Below are positions 1-5,003 of a stretch of DNA of 5,003 bases, piece by piece; the stretch's first letter is position 1; each line of letters begins with the position of its first letter. Source of the DNA: Bacteriovoracaceae bacterium UBA7317 (GTDB taxonomy: Bacteria; Bdellovibrionota; Bacteriovoracia; Bacteriovoracales; Bacteriovoracaceae). Position numbers and translations under genes: made by a program. The notes below the pieces were generated by a model. It was not told the DNA's origin. It saw only the letters and a program-made list of their open reading frames with translations, and ran no database searches. The DNA is taken from NCBI GenBank assembly GCA_002474345.1, contig DKQD01000178.1, forward strand, positions 1 through 5,003, in the 5' to 3' direction.

Positions 1-14
1 CTTTTGATAATTAC

Positions 15-1421
15 CTAAGGTAGGACTAACCTTTCAGGCATATCTTCAGCAGCGGTCCCCATGTCATTCCAAAACTTGTAGTATTGAAGCCTGAACATGA
101 AATAAACCGCCGGATCTTTTATAAGATAAAAGTTTTCAAAGTTTTTCTGAAAAGCAGCTCCTGTTAAATTGCCTGCTCCCGTAAAAACTGAATAACTATC
201 GTGCATAGGGCCTGTAAAAATTAAAAACTTATTATGTTGAAGTTGAACTTTTCTTGCCCCAAAAACGCTGTCAGCAAAAGTTTCAATGTATTTAACTTTA
301 AGACCTTTTTGAATAAGGTTATCCACATGGACAGCTTCTCTATAAAGGTTTCTTCCCATCCCTCTTTTTAATTTGCTAGTCCAGTAAAGGTCATCATCAA
401 AAACAAATTGAATATGGGCCCCTCTTTCTAAGGCCTCCTCCATAGAAGCGATGATTTCTTTACTTGAAAAGCGGTGGGTTGCCATACGGATTTCTGAAGC
501 GTGCCCCATTTCAGACTTTAAAGCCTCCATTGCTTCCTTACCTTCAGCTGGAACAAAAAATGCTTTGATATCTGTCTCTTCTGGTGCTTCAATTGTAGCG
601 CGGCACTCTTTTATAAATATTGTAAAAACATCAATAGAGGATGCGTGATCAAGAAGGCCCTTTTTTAAACAAAGGTGGGATTGAAAAAAGTAACTCTCAG
701 AGTTTGTAGTAATAAAATGCCAATTTTCATGGTGGGTTGTGGTCCCATTTGACATATTGCCGCTACTGAAAGCAAGCTTCACCTTTCCTTTTTGATGTGG
801 ATTAATAAGAATCAATTTATTGTGAGCAAAGCCAATCTTATTTTTTCCCCGGCCTTCTCCGCCTCTAGTAAGAACTTCAGGAATACTTATTCCATCCTGA
901 CCAATCCTGAAGGCGGGGCAACTTTTAAGGTCTAAAAGACTTTCCATTCCTCTTTTTTTGTTGTTTTTGTCAACTATCAACGTCAGCTTAAGACCGCGTT
1001 CTTTAATGGCGGTGCAAAGCTCATCCCGAATCGCCTTTTTTGAAAAGGAGAGGTAGGCCATAAAAATTTCTTTTGTCTCCGGGTCACGGATCCACTCTTT
1101 AATTCTATAAAAAGGAGTGTGCTTTTGTTCCTCTACCTTCTTATTTTCCTCTGGTTTGCAGTAAGCATTTTTTGGCTTGTTATAAATAAGTTTGCCCTTT
1201 ACTGAATTGATAGGATCTTTATAGGTGTGCTCTTTACAATCAGGATTTGTAAAGAGGACATCATAATTATATGGCGTATAATCTGAGAGTTTTTTTGCAT
1301 GAGCACTTGTGCTTATTAAAGAGATCAAACAAAGAGGTAAAAAAAGAAGTGCGCTTATTTTATGAAATTTTTTTGTAGATTTTAACTTGTTAGCTTTTAA
1401 ATTATGATAAGCCATTTTCAT
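15..1421 (-). CDS. Exported phospholipase D-like protein with two HKD-type lobes
   Basis: This encodes a 468-residue exported protein of the phospholipase D superfamily, whose members cleave or transfer phosphodiester bonds in phospholipids or nucleic acids; the substrate here cannot be told. Residues 1-42 look like a Sec signal peptide: a lysine-rich start, a hydrophobic core (about 24-37) and an Ala-His-Ala signal-peptidase I site before Lys43. Two lobes each carry an H-N-K motif (His200/Lys202 and His396/Lys398). Each is followed by the family's Gly-x-Asn type strand (SSGN at 219-222, GAGN at 415-418) and a Glu-Asn-aromatic element. The aspartate of HxKx4D is Asn207 in lobe 1 and Thr403 in lobe 2. 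The mature part has six cysteines, all N-terminal to residue 274, which could form disulfides in the periplasm. I chose ATG 1421 because AGGA lies 8 nt upstream. The frame continues to a TTG at 1505, but that extension covers a terminator-like hairpin and would bury the signal peptide. The stop is TAG. Family is secure; catalytic activity and substrate are inference. Confidence 0.85.
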   Translation of the reverse strand: MKMAYHNLKANKLKSTKKFHKISALLFLPLCLISLISTSAHAKKLSDYTPYNYDVLFTNPDCKEHTYKDPINSVKGKLIYNKPKNAYCKPEENKKVEEQKHTPFYRIKEWIRDPETKEIFMAYLSFSKKAIRDELCTAIKERGLKLTLIVDKNNKKRGMESLLDLKSCPAFRIGQDGISIPEVLTRGGEGRGKNKIGFAHNKLILINPHQKGKVKLAFSSGNMSNGTTTHHENWHFITTNSESYFFQSHLCLKKGLLDHASSIDVFTIFIKECRATIEAPEETDIKAFFVPAEGKEAMEALKSEMGHASEIRMATHRFSSKEIIASMEEALERGAHIQFVFDDDLYWTSKLKRGMGRNLYREAVHVDNLIQKGLKVKYIETFADSVFGARKVQLQHNKFLIFTGPMHDSYSVFTGAGNLTGAAFQKNFENFYLIKDPAVYFMFRLQYYKFWNDMGTAAEDMPERLVLP

Positions 1422-1429
1422 TATTATTT

Positions 1430-1433
1430 TCCT
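1430..1433 (-). promoter_or_regulatory. Ribosome binding site deciding the PLD-like gene start
   Basis: On the minus strand this reads AGGA, with 8 nt before the ATG at 1421. The signal peptide begins directly from that ATG. A second ATG two codons downstream (1415) is less well spaced. The upstream TTG at 1505 has no Shine-Dalgarno sequence close to it. Confidence 0.6.
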
Positions 1434-1474
1434 ATCTAAACCATAGATCAAAAATACTATTAGACCCAAAAGGT

Positions 1475-1493
1475 AAAAAACCTGACCGTCAGG
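1475..1493 (-). terminator. Small hairpin plus T-tract, probable terminator of the receiver-like gene
   Basis: Read on the minus strand, CCTGA-CGG-TCAGG forms a 5-bp, GC-rich stem with a 3-nt loop, followed immediately by six T residues. It lies 84 nt past the stop of the gene ending at 1577 and upstream of the PLD-like start at 1421, so it would separate the two transcripts. The stem is short, so termination may be weak. The same 13 nt (1481-1493) are a perfect dyad with 6-nt arms around one centre base, so a protein-binding operator is an alternative. I found no convincing promoter for the PLD-like gene in the remaining gap. Confidence 0.4.
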
Positions 1494-1576
1494 GGCTTTA
1501 ACCAATTTGCTTCTATACCTTATTTTTTTCCGAAAATGAAATATTTTTGAGTGTTTAAAACAGGCACTGCATCTTA

Positions 1577-2809
1577 TTAAATTCCAAGGGCGTTAAGAAT
1601 TTTTTGAATATCTGGAAACGTTTCGCCGGGAGGAGCTTCAAGAGAATCGAATTTCTTTTGAATCCAATGAAAACGATTAAAAATCGCTTTATCGGGATTT
1701 TCTTTTAGGGGCACGCCGCTTCCTTTTTTAATTTCTTCAAGTTCAGACTCTATGAATTCGGCTGCGTTAAAAAGAACTCCCAAAACAACTTCTCCAACAG
1801 ATTCATCATGGACTGCAGTAAGACGAAGAGAAATGGCCCTCGTCAATTCACAAAAAAGGGCCAAATCGAAAAGACCTGCCTCTATTGAAGAGTCCTTTAA
1901 ATCATTAAGTAAAAAAAGTGATTGACCAAGATAAGACTTATCTTCAAAGTTTACTTCAAACTCCTCAAAAACTTCCTCTAACTTTTTTACCTTTGGGCCA
2001 TTTTCTTCGTAGAAAGTAAGTGAGTCCTCGGGAGATAAGCTACCTCTTGCTTCCTCTTCCAAATACTTTCCGACCTTAATGTAAGCAGGCGATACACCGA
2101 GGAGGGAGCTAATCTCTGAAACTTTTTTTTCAATCTCCTCAGGCCTTGCTTCCTCAATTTGGACTTCACCCCTAGACCTTCCCCGGGTCACTCCTCCTTG
2201 GTCGGCAACCTGAATTTCGCTCTTTGCCTTCTTTTGGACGGGAGCTGATTCATAGGTTGGGACTTCTTTCTTTTTTTTCTTAACTTCACCTAATTCATAA
2301 TGAGGTACACCATCCCCATCTTTTTCTTTACCAGGTCCGACTTCATAACGTGGCCCATCAGATTTCGGCTCCTTCTCTTTAGAGGGAGATTGACTTGTTG
2401 CAATCTGTCTCAAGTCATCATTTGAAATATCGGGAAGCGACTTTATTTGAAACTGAATTTTATGAAGAAGAGTTTTAGGATTAACGTTCCCATAAAGATA
2501 CTCAGACAAAACAAACCTTAAGTTGGCATGCAATACTTTTTTTGAAGCTTCTTTTTCGGTCACTAAAATAACCTTAGAATCAGTTTTCTTAATGACTCCA
2601 CCATAGGCCTTCATAAACTTAGAGCACTCTTTAGGGCAAGTTATGACAACAACCCAGGGAAGGTAGCCTAAAATTTCTTGGGCATTATGCTCTTTAAAAT
2701 TTGTTTCATGAATACCAAAAAGGCCTGTCCCCTCAAGTTGAGGCCTTATTTCTTCAAGAACAGGGTTTTTAGGCCCAATAAAAAGAATCTTCTTCTTGTC
2801 TTCAGACAC
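1577..2809 (-). CDS. Unrecognised protein: degenerate receiver domain, repeat linker, HPt-like C-terminus
   Basis: This 410-residue protein is probably cytosolic, with no signal peptide or membrane segment. Residues about 6-123 follow the beta-alpha order of a response-regulator receiver: KKILFIG (strand 1), WVVVIT at 52-57 (strand 3), VILVT at 80-84 (strand 4), then a Pro-Lys-x-Leu-Leu ending. The acidic pair after strand 1 is absent, and strand 3 ends in Thr-Cys where the phospho-accepting Asp should be. Residues about 127-229 are a charged, low-complexity linker with three P-x-Y-E repeats (Tyr155, Tyr171, Tyr186). The C-terminal part is helical. Residues 301-322 match the rhythm of an HPt signature (HxLKG then A-x-G...LA..C.EL), but the His is Asn302 and the Gly is Asp306. 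I chose GTG 2809 because AAGGAG lies 9 nt upstream and the receiver fold starts four residues later; the open frame reaches a TTG at 2896 without a good ribosome site. Function unknown; a signalling scaffold is inferred. Confidence 0.75.
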   Translation of the reverse strand: MSEDKKKILFIGPKNPVLEEIRPQLEGTGLFGIHETNFKEHNAQEILGYLPWVVVITCPKECSKFMKAYGGVIKKTDSKVILVTEKEASKKVLHANLRFVLSEYLYGNVNPKTLLHKIQFQIKSLPDISNDDLRQIATSQSPSKEKEPKSDGPRYEVGPGKEKDGDGVPHYELGEVKKKKKEVPTYESAPVQKKAKSEIQVADQGGVTRGRSRGEVQIEEARPEEIEKKVSEISSLLGVSPAYIKVGKYLEEEARGSLSPEDSLTFYEENGPKVKKLEEVFEEFEVNFEDKSYLGQSLFLLNDLKDSSIEAGLFDLALFCELTRAISLRLTAVHDESVGEVVLGVLFNAAEFIESELEEIKKGSGVPLKENPDKAIFNRFHWIQKKFDSLEAPPGETFPDIQKILNALGI

Positions 2810-2818
2810 GGTGGGTAG

Positions 2819-2824
2819 CTCCTT
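2819..2824 (-). promoter_or_regulatory. Strong Shine-Dalgarno for the GTG start at 2809
   Basis: The minus strand reads AAGGAG, with 9 nt before GTG 2809. This is the best ribosome site near this gene. The upstream TTG at 2896 has only a distant AGG (14 nt away). It therefore decides the start and shortens the protein by 29 residues relative to the longest open frame. Confidence 0.7.
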
Positions 2825-2836
2825 CCATGGAAAATG

Positions 2837-2849
2837 AATAAGCCTTATT
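2837..2849. repeat. 13-nt perfect dyad AATAAG-C-CTTATT, possible operator
   Basis: This is an inverted repeat with 6-nt arms and one centre base in the divergent control region. It overlaps the edge of the proposed minus-strand -10 element and covers the expected transcription start, a position where a bound repressor would block transcription. It is AT-rich and short, so chance occurrence is possible. Confidence 0.35.
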
Positions 2850-2852
2850 TTA
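2847..2852 (-). promoter_or_regulatory. Candidate -10 element for the receiver-like gene
   Basis: The minus strand reads TAAAAT, five of six matches to the sigma-70 -10 consensus. It would give a start near 2840 and a leader of about 30 nt containing the AAGGAG site. The -35 region 17 nt upstream (TTTCGG) is poor. The placement only makes sense if translation starts at GTG 2809. Confidence 0.35.
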
Positions 2853-2902
2853 CCCAAAATATGTCTAGGCCGAAACAAAATTATGAACCTTTTCAATGTC
2901 TT

Positions 2903-2908
2903 TAGAAT
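2903..2908 (+). promoter_or_regulatory. Candidate -10 element for the membrane hydrolase gene
   Basis: TAGAAT matches five of six consensus positions. A weak -35 (TTATGA) lies 16 nt upstream. Transcription would start near 2915, only about 10 nt before the ATG at 2925, which fits the absence of a clear Shine-Dalgarno there. A perfect 8-nt palindrome, GATTAATC (2916-2923), sits between the expected start site and the ATG. Confidence 0.3.
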
Positions 2909-2924
2909 CGCCTAAGATTAATCG

Positions 2925-3926
2925 ATGGATCCTATTACTCAAGGGGCAATTGGGGCAAGCCTCCCTCAATCCCTAACAAAAAAACCAGCAAAACACTTTT
3001 CTATTTTAATCATAGGATGGCTTTCAGGAATGGCCCCTGACCTCGATGTTTTGATCAGATCTCCAATTGACCCACTCCTCTTTTTAAAATACCACAGGCA
3101 ATTTACCCACTCCCTCATATTTATTCCTTTAGGGGCCTTAATCTGTTCCCTTCTTTTTTATCCCTTCTTTAAAAAAGCTTTTAAATTTAAAGAAATATAC
3201 CTTTACTCTTTCTTAGGATATTTAACTCATGGTCTCATAGATAGTTGCACATCCTACGGAACCCAACTCCTTTGGCCATTTAGCGATGCGAGGATTGCCT
3301 GGAACAATATTTCTATTATCGATCCTCTTTTTACTTTCCCCGTACTTGGCCTTATTTTTTGGGGGGCCTTCAAAAATAAGGCCTTTTTTGCCAAAGTGGC
3401 CGTTATCTATGCTCTCCTTTATCTTTTTCTCGGTGCCTTTCAAAACTACAGGGCCCGGTCAGCTGCTTTGGACCTCGCTAAAAAAAGAGGTCATAAAGTC
3501 GAGTCTGTCAGTGCGAAACTCTCCATTGCCAACCTTTTTCTTTGGAAAACAATCTATAAATACGAGGGAAGGTTTTATATTGATGCTATTCAAAACTTTG
3601 GCCCCACAAAGGTCTATGAAGGAAATTCTATTTTAGAATTGGATCTAAAAAGAGACTTCCCTCAAATTAAAAAGGGAACAAGACAATGGATTGACATCCA
3701 ACGCTTTAGCTGGTTTTCCATGGGCTATGTCGCAAAGGACCCACAGAGGGAAAACTTTATTATGGACGTAAGGTATTCCATGATTCCAAACTCAAGTCGT
3801 CCACTCTGGGGGATCAAATTAAACCCGACCGATCAAAACAAGCATGTCCAATACCTGACGGAAAGGAATATGAACCCAGACCTTATAAAAAAGTTTAAGG
3901 CCATGCTGTTAAAGCATGACCTTTAA
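2925..3926 (+). CDS. Membrane-bound metal-dependent hydrolase, YdjM/YfhP type
   Basis: This 333-residue inner-membrane protein belongs to the YdjM-like (LexA-binding inner membrane-associated hydrolase) family, annotated as metal-dependent hydrolases with no settled substrate. The start MDPITQGAIGAS is the family's typical N-terminus, so the ATG at 2925 is secure despite lacking a clear ribosome site. Probable metal ligands are Asp39 and Asp41 (APDLD), His57 and His62 (HRQFTHS), and His102 and Asp106 (HGLID), followed by the conserved CTSYGTQLLWPF stretch at 108-119. Hydrophobic segments lie at about 26-38, 63-82, 91-106, 131-148 and 154-172. Residues from about 175 onward form a polar, probably soluble tail rich in Lys, Arg and aromatic residues. 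The length fits the longer YfhP-like branch rather than the shorter YdjM. It is divergent from the receiver-like gene and convergent with the CBS gene, with only 11 nt between the two stop codons. No LexA box is evident in the upstream gap, so SOS control is not supported. Confidence 0.88.
   Translation: MDPITQGAIGASLPQSLTKKPAKHFSILIIGWLSGMAPDLDVLIRSPIDPLLFLKYHRQFTHSLIFIPLGALICSLLFYPFFKKAFKFKEIYLYSFLGYLTHGLIDSCTSYGTQLLWPFSDARIAWNNISIIDPLFTFPVLGLIFWGAFKNKAFFAKVAVIYALLYLFLGAFQNYRARSAALDLAKKRGHKVESVSAKLSIANLFLWKTIYKYEGRFYIDAIQNFGPTKVYEGNSILELDLKRDFPQIKKGTRQWIDIQRFSWFSMGYVAKDPQRENFIMDVRYSMIPNSSRPLWGIKLNPTDQNKHVQYLTERNMNPDLIKKFKAMLLKHDL
3902..3918. terminator. Hairpin at the convergent gene ends, weak terminator candidate
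   Basis: CATGCT-GTTAA-AGCATG gives a perfect 6-bp stem with a 5-nt loop, lying in the last codons of the hydrolase gene. It could serve the two converging transcripts. On the plus strand only TTT then A residues follow. On the minus strand a run of six T begins about 8 nt past the stem. The T-tract is therefore poorly placed for a standard intrinsic terminator in either direction. Confidence 0.25.
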
Positions 3927-3937
3927 AAATGACATAT

Positions 3938-4327
3938 TTAAGAATAGTAAAGGAAATGCTTAACAATATCTCTAATTGAAAGCATTGCGACAACATCGTG
4001 CCCATCGGCGACTGGAAGATGCCTGAAGTTGCCATCGATCATAATTTTTGCCAACCCCTCCAATTCATCTTCGGCCTGAACGCATACAAAATCTGGAGTC
4101 ATATGATCTTTAACTTTATCACTATGAGGTTTGTCCTTAGAAACAACCCGATTTAACAGGTCTCTTTCAGTAAAAATTCCAATTGCCTCTTTTATTGGAC
4201 TAAGAATAACAACAGCTCCAATTTTATGGTCTGCCATTAATTGACAGGCTTCCAATACCGTACTTTCTTGATCAACTGTTACAATATCCTTAGTCATAAT
4301 ATCTTTTACATATTTTTCTTCCTTCAT
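3938..4327 (-). CDS. Two-CBS-domain regulatory protein
   Basis: This small 129-residue cytosolic protein is made almost entirely of a CBS pair (Bateman module), which in this family binds adenine nucleotides such as AMP, ATP or S-adenosylmethionine and passes on energy or redox state. CBS1 covers about residues 7-62 (V-K-D-I-M-T start, GIFTERDLL at 50-58) and CBS2 about 72-126 (V-K-D-H-M-T start, LSIRDIV at 116-122). The two [ST]-x-R-D motifs (Thr53-Arg55-Asp56 and Ser117-Arg119-Asp120) are the usual ribose/phosphate-contacting positions. I chose ATG 4327 because AAGGAG lies 5 nt upstream. The longer frame from ATG 4414 would overlap the transporter gene and adds nothing CBS-like. It lies 67 nt downstream of the transporter stop on the same strand with no clear promoter between, so co-transcription is likely. 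No other output domain is attached, so it must act through a partner; which one is unknown. Confidence 0.9.
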   Translation of the reverse strand: MKEEKYVKDIMTKDIVTVDQESTVLEACQLMADHKIGAVVILSPIKEAIGIFTERDLLNRVVSKDKPHSDKVKDHMTPDFVCVQAEDELEGLAKIMIDGNFRHLPVADGHDVVAMLSIRDIVKHFLYYS

Positions 4328-4332
4328 AATAT

Positions 4333-4338
4333 CTCCTT
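4333..4338 (-). promoter_or_regulatory. Shine-Dalgarno deciding the CBS gene start
   Basis: The minus strand reads AAGGAG, with 5 nt before ATG 4327. It selects this ATG over the upstream in-frame ATG at 4414, which lies inside the transporter coding region. Confidence 0.75.
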
Positions 4339-4394
4339 TTTTCAGAAGACTTTTCGGTAAAAAGAGCTGAGGCCAAACACTTTCCAAAAAGATT

Positions 4395-5003
4395 TTAAAC
4401 TTCTTTTTTACCATTTGGTATTTTCAAGAGGAGCCAAGCCCCCACAACAAGATAAAGAAGGAGGAGGATACAAGCCCCTTTTATAGAGCCTAAATAATCA
4501 GAAAGCGGGCCAAAAGTGGCCATAGAAAAAAGAACGGCCACACGGTTCGCCATTCCCCACAGACCAAACATCTCTGCGCTTCTTCCGGGAGGACAAAGCA
4601 TTCCGACAAAGGCCCTACTCGATGATTGGGTTGCCCCAAGCCCAAGCCCTACAATAATGCTCACGAAGAAAAAGAGCTGTTTTGGCCCGACACCCAGTCC
4701 CTGACTAATGGGATCAAGAATCACAATGGCAAAAATTGAAACAAACCAAAGAACAAGAGTCCATAAAATATTATTTTTAATGCCCGTTTTTTTCTCAATA
4801 ATTCCAAAGAGGTAAGAACCAAGTGCTGCAGACAATTGAATACAAAGAAACATAACCACCAGATCACCAGTGTCGAACTTCAACTCTCTTCTAGCAAAAA
4901 TACCAGCAAAGTTTATCGTTGCAGACAAACCAGCATAGTAAAAAACAAACGCCCATAAAAAGCTAAAAAGGTTTTTGTGCTCTTTTGCTTCCTTGAAAGT
5001 TGT
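4395..5003 (-). CDS. UMF1/Atg22-like MFS transporter, C-terminal half (5' end outside window)
   Basis: This is the last 202 residues of a major facilitator superfamily transporter; the frame stays open to the right edge, so the N-terminal half lies outside. The TTG at 4928 is an internal leucine codon, not a start, because the upstream residues (a charged FKEAKEHKN stretch, then a membrane helix) fit the central loop and helix 7 of this family. About six membrane segments are visible (partial numbering 11-35, 46-68, 77-96, 108-124, 149-166, 175-193), matching the second six-helix bundle. The block at 124-149, with Gln126, Ser129-Arg130, Cys-Pro-Pro-Gly, Ala-Glu and Phe-Gly-Leu, resembles the conserved Q-x-x-S-R...P...A-E-x-F-G motif of UMF1-type transporters. 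Family members are related to the yeast vacuolar amino-acid effluxer Atg22; bacterial substrates are mostly unknown. The protein ends with a short basic tail and a TAA stop. It probably shares a transcript with the CBS gene downstream. Confidence 0.85.
   Translation of the reverse strand, partial: TTFKEAKEHKNLFSFLWAFVFYYAGLSATINFAGIFARRELKFDTGDLVVMFLCIQLSAALGSYLFGIIEKKTGIKNNILWTLVLWFVSIFAIVILDPISQGLGVGPKQLFFFVSIIVGLGLGATQSSSRAFVGMLCPPGRSAEMFGLWGMANRVAVLFSMATFGPLSDYLGSIKGACILLLLYLVVGAWLLLKIPNGKKEV

Noticed and set aside
1471..1483. AGGT/ACCT inverted repeat that could compete with the 1481-1493 hairpin as an antiterminator
   Set aside because: It has only four base pairs in a T-rich stretch, too weak to propose an attenuation switch.
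1422..1505. N-terminal extension of the PLD-like protein from TTG 1505, including a hydrophobic stretch
   Set aside because: It has no ribosome site, contains the terminator-like dyad, and would put a second hydrophobic segment ahead of a normal signal peptide.
2810..2924. LexA box upstream of the YdjM-like gene, as the family name might suggest
   Set aside because: I found no CTG-N10-CAG pattern or other clear SOS box in the gap.
3222..3443. Minus-strand open frame within the hydrolase gene
   Set aside because: It is antisense to a well-supported family gene with conserved motifs, and its product shows no recognisable domain.
4328..4414. N-terminal extension of the CBS protein from ATG 4414
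   Set aside because: It overlaps the transporter stop, while the internal ATG 4327 has AAGGAG at good spacing and starts right at the CBS fold.

Overview
The window is AT-rich bacterial chromosome-type DNA with five protein genes: four on the minus strand and one on the plus strand. Coding density is high and gaps are short. I see no RNA genes, insertion sequences, CRISPR arrays or other mobile elements. A secreted protein with a Sec-type signal peptide, together with two integral membrane proteins, fits a Gram-negative cell. The lysine-rich, low-GC coding style and the home-made-looking receiver-like protein with a charged linker recall Bdellovibrio-like bacteria (Bacteriovoracales). That placement is an impression from composition and protein style, not something the sequence proves.

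Layout from left to right. (1) At 15-1421, minus strand, lies an exported protein with two phospholipase D (PLD)-type lobes. (2) A 155-bp gap (1422-1576) holds a small terminator-like dyad. (3) At 1577-2809, minus strand, lies an unrecognised protein that I read as a degenerate receiver domain, a charged linker with a threefold Pro-x-Tyr-Glu repeat, and a helical C-terminal part resembling a histidine phosphotransfer (HPt) domain without its histidine. (4) A 115-bp divergent control region (2810-2924) separates it from a plus-strand gene at 2925-3926, a membrane-bound metal-dependent hydrolase of the YdjM/YfhP type. (5) Convergent with this is a minus-strand pair: a two-CBS-domain regulatory protein (3938-4327) and, upstream of it, the C-terminal half of a UMF1/Atg22-like major facilitator transporter (4395-5003) that runs off the right edge.

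Three genes have longer open frames upstream of the start I chose. In each case a good Shine-Dalgarno sequence and the domain boundary favour the internal start: ATG 1421, GTG 2809 and ATG 4327. The GTG 2809 choice matters most, because it turns an implausible 28-bp divergent gap into a normal promoter region.

The genes do not form an obvious single pathway. The transporter and CBS gene may be co-transcribed (67-bp gap, same strand). The other genes look like separate housekeeping or envelope functions. The most unusual item is the receiver/HPt-like protein, which appears to have lost both phospho-accepting residues. I do not see a clear multi-gene novel system here.
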